Assembly (NCBI GenBank): GCA_002946415.1 | Contig: NJPS01000051.1 | Span: 856,001-920,000 of the forward strand | Source of the DNA: Rutstroemia sp. NJR-2017a BVV2 | Taxonomy: Eukaryota > Ascomycota > Leotiomycetes > Helotiales > Rutstroemiaceae | Direction: 5' to 3' | DNA: 64,000 nucleotides | Shown: piece after piece, positions 34,417 through 46,969 of the stretch | How the letters are laid out: every line of letters begins with the position of its first letter | Position numbering within the stretch: the stretch's first letter is position 1 | Made by a program: the position numbers and the translations under genes | The notes under the pieces: generated by a model | The model's input: only the letters and a program-made list of their open reading frames with translations | Database searches by the model: none | What the model was told of the DNA's origin: nothing

Positions 34417-37120
34417 CTAATACCTCTCATTCGTCGGCGTCCTTTCCCTATCCTCCGACGTATCACTCTCAGCAATGGTCCTCTCCCTCCTCAACGCATC
34501 CGGCGGCATAAAGCCCAACTCCTCCGTTTCCCCGGGTCCGGTAACCGGCGTGAAAACATCCACCTCCTCGATCTCCTCCTCGTCTTCCTCTTCGATGATC
34601 TCGCCACTTCTTCTCCCCGCAATACTCGTGCTCCTGCTATGCGAGCCGGTGCGGATATGGGCTCCGCCACCGGACGCAGTGGTGGGCGAAGTAGTGTTCA
34701 AGGAGGGGCCTTTGAAGACGTTCTTTTTGCGCTTGGCGAAGACGAGGGGCGCGCCGAAGGGGTTAGGACCGCCCCAGGAGACGCCTTCATTGAAGTTGGC
34801 GAGGGGGGTCTGCCGCACGACGCGGATGTTGGAGGGGAAGGAGCCGAGTGTGGGGGTGGCGGGGAGGACTTTGACGGAGTGGTGGGGACTGCGGGTGGGG
34901 AGGGAAATCTTGGAGCCGGAACCGTTGGAGGAGGTTGAGGAAGCTTTGGAATGCGTGTGTTGGTGCATTATACTTCGAACGGAAGACACTGATGAGGACG
35001 TTGACTTTCGTCCCCGCAAGCCAGTGCTTGGACGACGTTGGAAATTTGAACGAGGAGTCAATGGAGAGGGGGATAAGGAGTGGCGCTTGCTCGGTGCTGT
35101 GTGTATCCTTGCAACAGCTGGATGGCTTTGTGGACCCGGCATCGGGGCTCGTGACATAGTCGGAGACTTTGAAGTGACGGGCCTTGGACTAGGCTCTTTT
35201 TGGCTTCTTGCGCTGTTAGCAGACTTCTCACGGAGATCTGGGGTTGAGCGACTAGCTTTGGCTTTCTTTCCAGGTGATCGAGCACGTCTGGCAGAGTCCA
35301 AAAGCCAGTGCTTCCAATGTGCTAGATGATTAATGATAGCATGCTGATGTTTGCGACGCTGGGGTGGTTTTGTGATGCCGTTGGAGTTCGGGTGCAGGAA
35401 GTCATGGTTAGATGTGACGAGCTGTAATGTGCTCCCGCGTGACCGCGCACTTCGAAGAGTACCTTCTTTTGGAGGGGGTATGGGACGTCGGTGTCTAGAC
35501 GAGCTTGTTGAACGGACAGAATCTTTCTCCAACGGTGGAGGGGGTGTATGAATTTCGGGCGAGGAGAATTGTGAATTTTCGGGTAAGCCGGGCAGGTCTG
35601 TCAAAATGAGATCAGGATAATGAGCACTTCGTCTCTCCTTTCTTCCTCTACTTCTAGGAGGATCCATCCTCAGAGGCTGCCCTTGCTCATCGACGCCTGT
35701 CAAAGTTGGTGTCAGTTTCTCCATCCGGCTACTGGCAGCGCTCAGTCGTCTAGCAGCTTTACTTTCGGCCTCTCTTTCTTTACGCTTCCTTTCCCTTCGT
35801 ATCATTTTCCTCTCTTCCTTCTCAAGTAACAAAGCCCACCAGCCCGCCAATGCATCGCATCGTTGGGACAACACGCTTTCGATGACTTGATCAATATTAA
35901 CGCCTGCACTTCGCATCCGCTCCAAAGTGTCTTTTTCCAACGCAGTCGTGAACGGCGCAGGTGTCTGAACCTTTAAAATAGCTTGCTGTTGTGGGGCATG
36001 TTCCGCGAGAAATGGGTGCATTAAAATTTCGGACAATGCTGGACGTATTAGAGGTCGTTTTGAAAGCAGAATGCCAAGTAAGGAGCGAGCTTCTGGTGTG
36101 AGGTGATCGGGCCATTTAGGCTCTGCCGTCAGAATCTTCGTTCTTGTGACATTGTCATCGTCGTCGTCAAATGGTAATTCGCCGCACAACAGAGCATAAA
36201 GGATAACTCCAAGACTCCAGACGTCGACTTTCTCGCCCGCGTATTTCTCCCCCTTTAACATTTCCGGGGCGCTATAGCAAATCGTGCCGCAGAATGTCTG
36301 CAGATAGCTGGCTTTGCCCTCATATTCCCTCGTAAATCCAAAGTCCACCAGCTTGACATTTTCGTTTTTGTCCAGAAGGATGTTTTCGAGTTTCAAGTCT
36401 CGATGAACGCAGGAAGAGTTGTGAACATATGCGACAGCGCCGACCAACTGTGTGAATGTCTTCTGAACCTTCTCCACAGGCAAGGGTCCATTTTTGAGAA
36501 GATAGTTATATAGTTCATCGCCTGCCATAAACGTCAGTCCAAGCCTCCTCCTTCTACAATTATGTCTTCGACTCACCGGGGCAATACTCCAATACTAGCC
36601 ATACTAGATTCTCTGTAACTATGACTTCGTATAAGCGGGCGATGTGCGGGTGTAAGAACTGTCGATGGTGGTGGATTTCGCGGGCGAGATTCGAATCATC
36701 CTTTTTGGCGGACTTGAGCACAACCTGCAGCGCATCCCGTCATTAGAATATGCCCTCTCAACGTGTCGTATAGCCAGAACATACCTTCGAGCCATTGAGA
36801 AGTTTGTGCGAAGCAAGGTATACCTTCCCGAAAGACCCCTTGCCAATCAACCGTCCTAACGTATAGTTGCCTACTGATCGAAGGTCTTTCGACGAGAACT
36901 CTCTGTAGAAGAATGCCAGTCAGCGCGGTATAGGTAGGTCGATTGATCAGGTACATACTCCAGTAGCTCATGATATGAATTGGCAAGCTGTAACGCCAAC
37001 TGTTAGCCCCTCACATACTTCGCCAGCAACAACCACCTCCTTGCGCCGAAACAACCCAGCAGAGATGCCTACCTTAGCTTTCCGACCTTGCGATTCAGCC
37101 TTGAGCCTTGCCGTCTGCAT
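34417..37120 (-). CDS. SNF1/CAMK-like serine/threonine protein kinase
   Basis: Protein kinase with an N-terminal catalytic domain and a 500-residue Ser/Pro/Arg-rich tail. Exons, read leftward: ATG at 37120 (MQTARLKAESQGRKAK), then LANSYHELLE..., then the glycine loop LIGKGSFGKVYLAS, then VVLKSAKKDDSNLARE (ATP-binding Lys), then a long final exon from about 36522. The catalytic loop HRDLKLEN, DFG motif (VDFGF), CGTICYSAPE and DVWSLGVILYALLCGELPF are intact, so it should be active. The fold and APE-region are of the AMPK/SNF1-related CAMK group; it may correspond to Kin4-type or another fungal branch, undecided. An in-frame ATG (in a retained intron reading) at 36576 is not the real start because it would drop the glycine loop. 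Many SP/TP and RRxS sites suggest regulation by phosphorylation. Confidence 0.88.
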
Positions 37121-38817
37121 ACCAGTCACCGTTCGCACCTCCTTCTGCTATGTATACAAAAGGCCCCGAGTCTGGACATCCAAACCCAAAGAGTCACGGT
37201 GCCGTGTGCGAGGTAGTGGATCGAGGCTTATGCAAGCAGCGGGAAGGTTCTCTGAGACGATTGACGGATTAAAACAACTTTTGGATTAGGCAGGTAAGAG
37301 TCGTACAAGATCATCTACTCATTGGCTCTTGCGTATTAAATCCTGATGTTAGCGCTTGAATAGATTAAGTTAGGTATGGCAAAAAAAGAAGTTCAAGAGT
37401 CAAGGTAAGTTAGGAAGTGAAATCATAAAAGCACAGAAGAGAGTGAGGTGCCTTTTCAACAGGGGCATTTTTTCTGGTGCCAATAGGTCCGGGCAGCGGG
37501 AAGGGAAACGGACCCCCGGGTCATTTTACGTTGATCGAACCTATTATAGACTCCTCTATAATTCCTTCACATATCAAGGGAGTCAGACACCGATGATGAC
37601 CGCGGCTGCTTTGGGGATGCCGGCGGGTTTCGAATCGCATTTGGACATCGTTGAAGAGGTAGGGCGATGTTAGAGGGAGCTGTTGGGAGTTATTCTACGC
37701 AAGTGACGGCAAGCCGTGGGTTACTCGTAAATAAGGTAAGCTGCACCAAGGACATTTATTCTTTACTTGTACAGTACCACGCACCCAGCAACATCTTTGT
37801 CCACCACCTTTTGGGGGAATAGCATAGCAGCTGTTGTGATTCCGTTCAGATGGATGCCAAACGCTCGGTGCGTCCCACTCCGCGCATTACCAGTCCTGTC
37901 CTCTTCTGAGCGTCTGGGGCGCGTTCTGCCCACTTCACATGGATACAAGTATTCTGGGACGGTGGGATCTACCGTGGTTCTAAATTTGATATTGAGGAGT
38001 CTCAGGTGGACATTCTGGGATCGACCGGTGAATACTTGCACACAGAAGCGCAAAGGACATCCGCGGACCTGGACATTGCACTCAATATCCGAGCTCACAT
38101 GATTTGTACGAAGTTGAGTCTATCGTCCCTCTTGCAAGGTTCACAATGGCCATCATCCTCATCCTCATCTTACTCTGCATCACGGAGGTCTGAAGCTTGG
38201 CTGTGACGTTCTGCAATCCCTGCATAGATCCTGCATACGGTCCAATCAGGAGGGAACCGGTTTGAATCAAAGATCTACCCACCTGGGCGTATCCGAGAAC
38301 ATACGATTCTTACCCGAGTAGGTAGGCCTTTGGAGAACTCGGGAAATGCTGGATTCGTATTGGTAGGCTCGTATATGAAGGCTGTTTTTATATTATCTGT
38401 ATGTATGGAAAGCCAGGCCGATTTGTGGCGTAGGCCGACAATATAATATTTCAGATCATTTGGGTTGTGAATCTGGTCGTAGTAATCAGCTATGATATAT
38501 TCTCCCACACCTGTCTATTTTTTCTACCCTGGAAAGCCAGTCTGTTAGACACGAAACGATGTTTCACACGAAATCACAGATCAAAAATTGCACATGGTGT
38601 AAAGCTCGAAACTCATCAGCTCATATAACATCCAATAGCTACGTGAGTAGAATAAAAATGCCTACTCTAAACACATTTTGATATTTGGTTGTCTGAAGAT
38701 AATGTCTTCTCTCCACGCTATTGAGAAGCCTCAAGAAGCTAAGCGTTTTTCCACCCATATCCCCAGAACGCCTGCCCAACGCCTAGCCAATGCATTTTTC
38801 ATAAAGCCATTTCCATC
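37121..38817. other. Intergenic, no firmly supported gene
   Basis: Upstream of the kinase and downstream of PNO1. Two 111-codon frames overlap on opposite strands (37767-38102 plus, 37763-38098 minus). The minus one is followed by an AATAAA motif but has no recognisable domain. I leave the region unassigned. Confidence 0.4.
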
Positions 38818-39711
38818 CTAGAATCTTTCCTTCATCCTACTTGACACTGTCCTCAAATTGCCGTAGACTTTGCCCGGAGGACTTCCCAAAATAAGACTCA
38901 CGATCGCTTCTCTGGCAATGTGAATATTCTTGAACCCTCCCAAAATATGAATCTTGCTATCTGCCAAAACTACTCTCGTCCGACTTGCGTTTTCAATTGC
39001 AAACTTTGTCTTTCCGTCCTTGCCTGCTATTCGACCAATGGCACGCCCCAAATGCTCTCCTTGTAACGTCTTTACGTCCTTGATTTCAAACGTCTCAATA
39101 TATAGATCATCGAGTCGGAGTAAGGCGATCGCATCGTCGACGTCGAAACCCAGTGAAAACGCCTTCACGAAATCTTCGCCTTTTTGCAGAGACCCAGTGT
39201 CGGTGGTGTGCTTGGATGTCCGCAGTTCGACTGCTTTATTCTTGATGTTCATTCGTACTTGAAGTTTGAGATGCTCGACGAGAGGTGGGTAGATCTTGGG
39301 CCATGCTGCTTTCAGAGGGGTCATTCTGTGTGGTGGAATGGGGACTTTTCGGCCTTCTACTCGTGTTGCTGGATCCTGTAGAATCGTCAGAAATCAGCCA
39401 GAGATCCTGGATGCCAATGTGTCAAATAGTTCACGTACGATGTTTTTGGCTGGTGCAAATCGTGGCCGTCCTTCTTCGTCAATGTGCATTTCGCCATCTT
39501 CTCCAGCTACTGGATGAATCACGTTTGTCTCCAAAGAGACTGCTTCTGGCGCATCCAACAGAAATTCATCATCTTGATCTGCGATCATGTCAGTCATTGT
39601 ACCTGATGCACATTTCATATGTAAAGTGCGCTTACTCTCACTTGGTAGAGGAACACTGACGGCTTCTGACAGCTCTTCTGGCCGCCTTAGTAGGGCAGTT
39701 GGGGCAGGCAT
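38818..39711 (-). CDS. PNO1: KH-domain pre-rRNA processing factor Pno1/Dim2
   Basis: Essential RNA-binding protein of the 90S/pre-40S ribosomal particles; it binds near the 3' end of 18S rRNA and guides Nob1 cleavage and Dim1 methylation. Three exons from ATG 39711 (MPAPTALLRRPEEL). Intron 1 is 57 bases (GTAAGC to GCAG) and carries no in-frame stop. Intron 2 starts GTACGT after AAAAACATC and ends CTACAG, joining to RKVPIPPHRMTPLKAAW. The two KH-like halves follow: the first includes VEHLKLQVRMNIKNKAVELRT and the second GRAIGRIAGKDGKTKFAIEN with the GRIAGKDG loop. It ends SSRMKERF, typical of the family. It shares a 332-base divergent promoter with MDM31. Confidence 0.94.
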
Positions 39712-40043
39712 TTTCTGGCTGGTATATGGCCTCTCTTTTTCCTCTTCGTTGTTAGGTATAGTTTGCGCGAATGGTTCTTGTGTAGTCCTCCTCGTTGCCG
39801 CTGTGAAAATGCTGTTTGGCGAGACCCTACTGATTGTCGAAGAAAAAAAAGTTTGGTGGGGAGCCCGCGGAATTTACTGATAAGATCACTAGCGCAATTA
39901 TTTGTCCGACTAGTGTAAAATCTTCCAAAAAAAATGCGCATCCGGCCATCGTCATCATCTCGCGTGCCGTCACTTTCTTTCCCAGATATCGAAGTAAATA
40001 CGACTTCCAAAGTCTCACAGTCTTTCATGATGATTTGGAGATT
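39712..40043. promoter_or_regulatory. Divergent promoter region PNO1 / MDM31
   Basis: 332 bases lie between the two start codons, so both promoters overlap here. The MDM31 frame remains open upstream to an ATG at 39834, but that extension is low in coding character and would replace the mitochondrial presequence; I treat it as noncoding. Confidence 0.55.
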
Positions 40044-42248
40044 ATGTCAATGAGGAGAACAACCAAAATATGGTCCCAATTTTGGGATCATGGGAGCCCG
40101 TTCGTCGCTCCCAAATTATGCAATCAAGCTTCTCGACCTTTGACATCGAGTCCAATTATTACGCACATCTCTCGAAGAGCGTTTTCAGAAGGTCGAAATG
40201 GATTGTACTACACCTCCAGCCCCGGTGCTTCATTGAGGAAAGATATTGCGCTTAAAAGCCTCTCCTTCCTTAATCTGAGTGAGGGTAGTATCGCATCACG
40301 GTCGATATCCTCGTATGCGCCATCGGCAAAAACAACGTTATCGTCGACGACTGCGTTACCCCGACGGTTCCCGGAGTCCTACTTTCACCAAATATGGCTG
40401 CGAGAAATACATTCAAGCGCACGGCGAAGAGCGCGGGGATATGCAAGAAGGAACAAAAGCTCTGCATCAAATCTTCAAAACGGTCGCAGAACCCCGCAGG
40501 AGCCCCAGAAGGCTCCACCGACTACCCCGCCACCAAAGGGAAATCCCTCAGAGGCCTCTGAAGAACTTTCTGCTTCAAGTAGATATCATCTCCCTCATAT
40601 GCCGAAGATGCCGCATCGCCCGACCAAGGAAGAATTACTAGCTGCCGCAACAGGATTCTGGTCTCGACTGAAGGTTCGATTCAAGTGGTTCTTGATAAGA
40701 AGTGGTAGGCCATGGAATGTAGATGACTGGAGTGCTTTTGTCTCGTGGTTTGTGCTTGGAAACATCGCATGGATCTTTATTGGGACAACGACCTTCTTTT
40801 CTCTGGTTATTTTCTCTATCAACACTGTTGTCGCACAAGGTATGTATTTTCACTATCAGCGGAAATAACTCCACACTAACTCCGACATAGAAACACTGGC
40901 GAGATGGATTGGTGATTACCTTACTCATTCAGCAGGTATCAAGGTTGTGTTCGAATCTGCTATTGTACCCAAATGGAAGGACGGAGTGATCACATTCCGC
41001 AATGTGTTTGTCTCTCGAAGACCCGGACAAGGTAAACCAAAAGTTAGTAAGGGTTCTTCTCTTGATGCAGCTGCGGCTGCAGCGAACCAACGACAAGTAG
41101 ACCTTCAGGGGGGCAAAGAGGAAGAAGAGGACACAAATTATACACAGTTTGATATCACCATCGATACAGTCAACGTCACCTTGTCCTTTGCCAAATGGTG
41201 GAATGGTAAGGGACTGTTGCGGGATGTTGAAGTCAAGGGTGTCCGAGGAGTCGTCGATAGGACTTCGGTACATTGGGGAACTGAATACGTTGACCCGAAG
41301 ACGTTTCGCCACGAGCACAATCCGGGAGATTTCGAAATTGACTCGTTCAAGCTTGAGGACCTCTTAGTCACCATACATCAGCCAAATGGGTTCCGCCCAT
41401 TTTCTGTCAGTATTTTCTCATGTGATCTACCACGGTTGCGCAAGCAATGGCTATTCTACGATTTCCTTTCGGCACACAACATGTCAGGAGCTTTTGATGG
41501 ATCACTCTTTACCATCCATCCACGACAGGTACACGGGATCGCTGGAGCTCAAGCTCTCGATGCAGCTGGCAAGGACGAGCCTAGCATATGGAAAAAGCAA
41601 AGTCGCCTTCGCATCGATGGGCTCAAGATCGACCATCTGAACCGCGGTGTCGAAGGACCATTCGGCTGGATCTACGAAGGAAACGTCGATATCGTAGCTG
41701 ATATTATGCTGCCCACTGAGTCAGATGACAGCATCGCAAAGGTAATGTCCGATTTCTACGACCGCATGGAAGCAACCGTTACATCCAACCGCTACCTCCA
41801 CATCCTCGACAACAACCCCCACCATAACGATTCCGACGCACTTCCTGACCCGCCACCAAACCATTCTCTGGACGATAATCCCCGCTACCTCGTCATGGAC
41901 CTCCGCGTCCATCTCAACGACGTCAAAGCCGCCGTCCCCCTCTTCACCCGCGACCTCTCCTATATCAACCAAGCTCTTATCCGTCCCATCGTCGCCTACA
42001 TAAACACCAAGCGAACATTCATCCCAATCAACTGTCGGATCGTAAAACGCGCTAGCGACTTCGATGGTTCGTGGACAATCTTCGACAGTGGGCTCATGGA
42101 GGATTTGTCGGCGGAAACGTATGAGGCGTTTGCGAAGGATGTCGTGGATAGTCAGCAACGAATGAGGAGATTGAAGAAAGTTGGATTCTGGAGCATTTCT
42201 TTGGCGATTCAGGCGGTTTTCATGGGTATGGCTGGGGGAGTTGCTTAG
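40044..42248 (+). CDS. MDM31: Mitochondrial inner-membrane protein Mdm31/Mdm32 family
   Basis: Inner-membrane protein required in yeast for mitochondrial shape, nucleoid stability and cardiolipin-related lipid homeostasis. Two exons, 40044-40839 and 40891-42248 (intron 51 bases), give 2154 bases, 717 residues plus stop. The start MSMRRTTKIWSQFW gives an Arg-rich, acid-free presequence; a cleavage signal is plausible. A transmembrane segment appears in exon 1 (WFVLGNIAWIFIGTTTFFSLVIF). The family core follows: GIKVVFESAIVPKWKDGVITF, LSFAKWWNGKGLLRDVEVKG, DSFKLEDLLVTIHQPNG and VMDLRVHLNDVKAAVPLF. The C-terminus has a second hydrophobic segment (FWSISLAIQAVFMGMAGG). Whether it is Mdm31 or its paralogue Mdm32 needs a tree. 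Confidence 0.9.
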
Positions 42249-43324
42249 ATGCGGCTGGGTTCGTTGCACGTAGGGTTGCAATGGTATGATATGATATAGA
42301 ACGGTTCGGCAGAACTGGCTGGGTACGGACGGATAAATGGCGGATGGGCATAACGACTCTCTCCTCTTTTCTATAACGATCCACTCAAATATTTACGGAT
42401 CTCGAAGGCGAGACAAGCCCTCTTTATTCAATTGGGTTGGGGCTGGGCTTGGAATGGTGATGGGCAACGGTCGATATACACGATGGATGGTATGGCAACG
42501 TAACGTAACATAACGTACATGTACAGGTATTGGTATTGATATTGGGAAATTCACGGAGCACGGCGTCTAGACACAACACAAAAAACGGAGAAATTACAGG
42601 GCTCCAGGCGTTTCTTGGGGGATCTTGTTAGGTTATTTACAATATGTACGGTATTCATGTCAGATACCGTGCGCACGCATATACACTTTTGGTCGGTATT
42701 GGTTGTTAGACGATGCAATGCAATAACGAGGGAGAGGCGAGGGGGAGGGTCTATCGTCAAGGAGGGGGAGGCGGGGATCATGTATATATCTACACACGCC
42801 ATTCATTGATGGCGGATTGAGGAATACGAATATACACAAGAAATTACATAGAAACGAAGAGAGGGTAAAATTCGAGAGAATTTACATTAACGACATCCAT
42901 CCACTATATTAGCAAAAATTCTTTATCTGTCAATGTCTAATGAAAGCCCCAACCAAGTGTGTGAAGACGAAGCGTGACCTTTGGGGTATCATGGCCATGA
43001 TTCAATCGAGCATGTGAATTACTATGTCCATCGACTCCATGTACATACATTCATCCATCCCCCCTAACAGTCCATCATAGTAAATAAATAAGTAAAAAGT
43101 AAGAAGGTAATCACTTTTTCGCCAGTTATCCCCCCAACCAATATTGAAGCCCCAGCCCAGACCAAACCAGACCAGACCAAAACCCACGTCCAACCCAGCA
43201 CCATCAAGCGCAAGTCAAGTAAATACACGAAGAGAAATCCTTATGGCAGCAAGAGAGAAGTAGAGCTCAGGTGCACCACTCATGCAGGATGGCATCCAAC
43301 AAAAAAAGAAACAGACAAATGTGA
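42249..43324. other. Tail-to-tail intergenic region
   Basis: Separates the convergent MDM31 and Chk2-type kinase genes; the DNA is AT-rich with many short direct repeats such as GTAACGTAACATAACGTA near 42497. No gene is supported. Confidence 0.5.
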
Positions 43325-45672
43325 TTATTTGCCGTTTTTCTTTGGAGCCTTGGAAGTCTTTGTTGGTTTAGCTTCTTTGGGCTTGGTTTCGACGGAATTC
43401 TTGGAGGCTTCGGAATTTTTAGTTTCGAATTCTTTCTTGGTGTAGTTACTACCACCATCGTATGCGAACAATTCTTGGTCACCCTTGCCGCCGAGTGCAA
43501 TGAACTCCTTGGGGTCTCTTTGCGCGTCAGGTGCCTCCTCGTGCTTGGCTTTCGTCCCATTTCCGTTCTGCTGAGGCTGTGAGGCTTCATTATTCACACG
43601 ATTTTGGGTTTGCTTTGCAGTCGGGTTCTTGACGTAGACTTTGACCGGGTCTTTGTCTGATTCGATGTTGATGACGCGAGTAACCTTGACATCATTGATG
43701 TCGCTCAACAATGTCCTCTGACGGGCAACTTTACGCCTGGTGAAGTCCAAACTGGCAAGGCCTCCGACTAAGCCGTCTGTGCTGTCATTAAGGTTAATCG
43801 GCTTTTGGGTTGTCCACGGGTGGGCCAAACAATCGTCAATTGTGTATCGTTTATCGACATCAACTGTCAACATACGATCGATAAGATCCAATGCCGAGTC
43901 GCCAACAGAGTCCCAGTATGGGGAAGGATAGTCGAAACGTCCTTCCTTAATCTGTTGTGTGAGTTTGTAAGGGTTCTCTCTCGAATACAATTCGTCCGAA
44001 AATGGCGGGAAACCACAGAGACAAATATAGAGAACAACACCTAGAGACCACACATCCACCGCACGAGTGTAGCGTCGATGGTTAGAGGTCTCGAGGATCT
44101 CAGGTGCAACGTAACTTGGAGTTCCGCAAAGCGTGGTGGTGAAAGATTCCTCTCCGATGATCTTTGCTAAACCAAAATCGGCAACTTTCGCATGCAAGTT
44201 CTTGTCAGTTAACAAAACATTTTCCGGTTTGATGTCTCGGTGTACAATGCCTCGCTCATGCTATCAAGTATTAGTAAAGCAAAATTATTAAGAGTTCCAC
44301 GAGGTGCTCACCAAATACTTCACTCCTTCAAACAGTTGGATGAAAACCTTTCGGGTTTCATCCTCTGTCAACTTGGATTTCATGATAATCCAATTGAATA
44401 GCTCTCCTTCCGGAGCAAGCTCTAGGACGAGAAAGACAGCATTACGCTCATCAAATGTATCTTTCAAGCAAATTATGTTAGGATGGCTGACGCTCATCAA
44501 CACAGCAATTTCTTGCTGCAGGCCTTCAGTTTTTGATCGCTCCTCCACACCGGGTTGCTTAGTGAAGACTTTGACTGCGAATCGTTGACCGGTAGCCTTT
44601 TCCACGCACAGGAAAACTTCAGCAAAGTGGCCCTTTCCAAGCATCTCTAAGAGAGTGTACTTCTGCAAAAACCCACTGGTTTCTCGGTTTTTGGGGTATC
44701 GGAAAGCGAACGTGGGCCCGTTATCCATGACCGAGATTTCATCACCATCTTTCAATTGTCGGCGTTTGTTGCGTCCCAGCAAGCTTTCATTGACAAATGT
44801 ACCGTTACTTGACAAATCTTCCACCACAGCAATATTTTGGCCTGCCTTATTCTCATTGAAGATTAAGCAATGTCTGTTCGAAACGACTGGATCTTGAAGA
44901 GTGAGATCTGCAAACCCAGCCAATTAGTTTCAACACCATCCTGATCTTGTAGCACACCACTTACCACACTCTGGATGTCTTCCTATCAGATATCCCCTGG
45001 AGGCAACCCCCTCGATTTTACTTTGCTCAAATTCTTCCTCCTCACTTGCTGGATCCTTTCTTTTCTTAATTTTCCCGATATCTAATGAATCATCCGCTAT
45101 TGGACAAGCACCACGTATCCGCAGAATCAATGTTTTGCCGTACTTGTGGTCCAATGGCATAAGATATCCCCAAACGCCTTCTTCCTCCTCGTCTTTAACG
45201 TCATCTGTTAAAGCACGAGTTTCATACGTGAATTGTGATCTTTCTTGGGTATCTTGAGGTGGGGACGAAATCAATTGTGAACGCGGGATGATTTCTCCCT
45301 CACGACTACCACCCTCCGGTGTTGGAGGGCGTTCAATTCCGTTCGGTTTCCCAGCAGGTGGTGGTGTTAAAGTCGCCTCTTTGTAGCATTCTGCAGATGA
45401 GATCGATTCCTGGTTTGTAACAGGTGAAGGAAGGTGGTGGTTGTTGGCGATAGGATTAGTTGCAGGCAGAGAAAGCCTGTCGGACCGGCGCGGTTTCTTG
45501 TAGGACTCGCTTTCCTCGATAGTTCCTGCCTGTTGCGATAAACAGTTTAGTTTGCAGTCAAATTGGGAAAGAGGGAATCTTTTCGCACCCTATCACGCTT
45601 CAAATTGCCCTTTCCCCCATCTTTCAATCCTTTCGGGGTCTGGGGGGTTTTGGGGGTCTTGGGAGTCATCAT
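43325..45672 (-). CDS. FHA-domain checkpoint kinase, Chk2/Cds1/Rad53-like
   Basis: DNA-damage/replication checkpoint kinase acting in the nucleus downstream of ATM/ATR. Four or five exons from ATG 45672 (MMTPKTPKTPQTPKG); the first ends at GATAGG before GTGCGA. The N-terminal tail holds several SQ/TQ sites (PRSQL, DTQERSQF), the usual ATM/ATR targets, and TP repeats suited to CDK. One FHA domain follows: LIGRHPECG, SNRHCLIFNE, EDLSSNGTFVN (the phosphothreonine-binding SNGTFVN). The kinase starts LLEMLGKGHFAEVFL, with FAVKVF, HRDIKPEN, ADFGLAK, TLCGTPSYVAPE and DVWSLGVVLYICLCGFPPF. The C-terminal 130 residues are Lys-rich and low complexity with no second FHA domain, so it is closer to Cds1/Chk2 than to Rad53. 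Confidence 0.92.
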
Positions 45673-46969
45673 CTTTGCGTGTGTTTCGAGGAGGATCAAA
45701 TCAATTCAAATTCACAGACAGGACGAAAGGACTCTCGGCCGAGGTGGGAACAAATCTGGGAAAGGTTTTTTGGAAACTCTATCGGCAAGAAAGCAGGAAA
45801 GTATCTGCCACTAGAGATAGTTGAATAGTTGAATAGCAGAAAAGCAAAGGTAAATTATTGAATAGTGCGAAAGGTAGATTTTTGGGTGACAAATTGATGG
45901 ATCCGAATTTTGGAAGTACGAGCACAGGTGTGGTCTGGTAGCGCGATCTGGACCGGGGAAGTGCTTATAACAGTAAGGCGACTGGCACGTACTCTCGTAC
46001 TCCGTCACCCAGACTTTCGGGTAGAAGCGATGGCAATAAAAACTGAGGAGCCGATCGTATGACGCCAAATGGTAAAATAGTGAGAAGAGAAGGATCCGTT
46101 CTGTTGCGTAAGGACCTCTTTTTAATCTAAATACTCCACGGAGCACGGAGGGCGGAGGGAATAAACTGGAGAGGAGCAGAAACGCAGCAGAATCCAAGGC
46201 AACAATACGGCAATACCGCGATACCGCAGCTAGTACTGTACCGGGGGAGATGTCAAAAGAACATTTCGACCAGCTGCACTAGAGTGGCTCGCCTGGATGA
46301 CTCGGATTCGGGGGGGCAAATCGTTGGGAATAACTGGAGCGACTGAGAAGGGAACGTGCACTTTGCTTTTTCATTAACTCAATTTCCATCTCCTCTTTTA
46401 TCAACATCTAGGCATAAGCTTGGGCTTTTTACTAAGTACTACTTCCCGTTGGCTGAGAAAACGTTTACTTTTTATAGTTTCATAACCGAGCACTCGAGTG
46501 GTGGAACTTGTGAGCTATCAAATACTTGCTGATCGCTGCTCGCTGATCGCTGATCAGGGGACTTCTTGCGCAATACCCAGCCGTGTTGCTGTGTCGCGCT
46601 TATGCTCGCGTCTATATGATCTTTGTAACTCGTGATACAGACGCATGCTCATGTCTTGGGAACACGGTAAATTTCGTGACGATGTCCGTCGTGATGTGAG
46701 AGTAATGAGTCAAGCAGATCTATGTCCTTGTCCTGTGTCCATTTCTGCTGAGTCCACGGGTCCCAGGATTCCTGACCTTACAACCATACCATCTGATCTG
46801 ATAATGGCGGGGCCATCAAGTGGTTTGGATCCTACGTAAGACATTTCCCCATTTCCCATAATTCCTATTTATTGTTTGCAGCTGGCATCATTAGGCCGAA
46901 TCGCATCACTGTGTGCGTGGCGCCTTTCTGCTACTCATTGGGACAATTTAAAGTCACCATGGGCTATGC
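45673..46969. other. Intergenic, contains kinase promoter
   Basis: Upstream of the checkpoint kinase and downstream of the HCNGP gene. A short direct repeat of CGCTGATCG/CGCTGCTCG units lies near 46528-46556. No gene is supported. Confidence 0.5.

Noticed and set aside
34475..35329. 284-codon plus-strand frame
   Set aside because: It is antisense to the Ser/Pro/Arg-rich tail of the kinase gene, whose codon pattern keeps the opposite strand open; no domain.
36417..36576. Kinase start at ATG 36576
   Set aside because: Lies inside an intron and would remove the glycine loop and the ATP-binding lysine, which are encoded upstream.
37763..38102. Two overlapping 111-codon frames on opposite strands
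   Set aside because: No recognised domain, no introns or signal; only an AATAAA after the minus-strand stop favours it.
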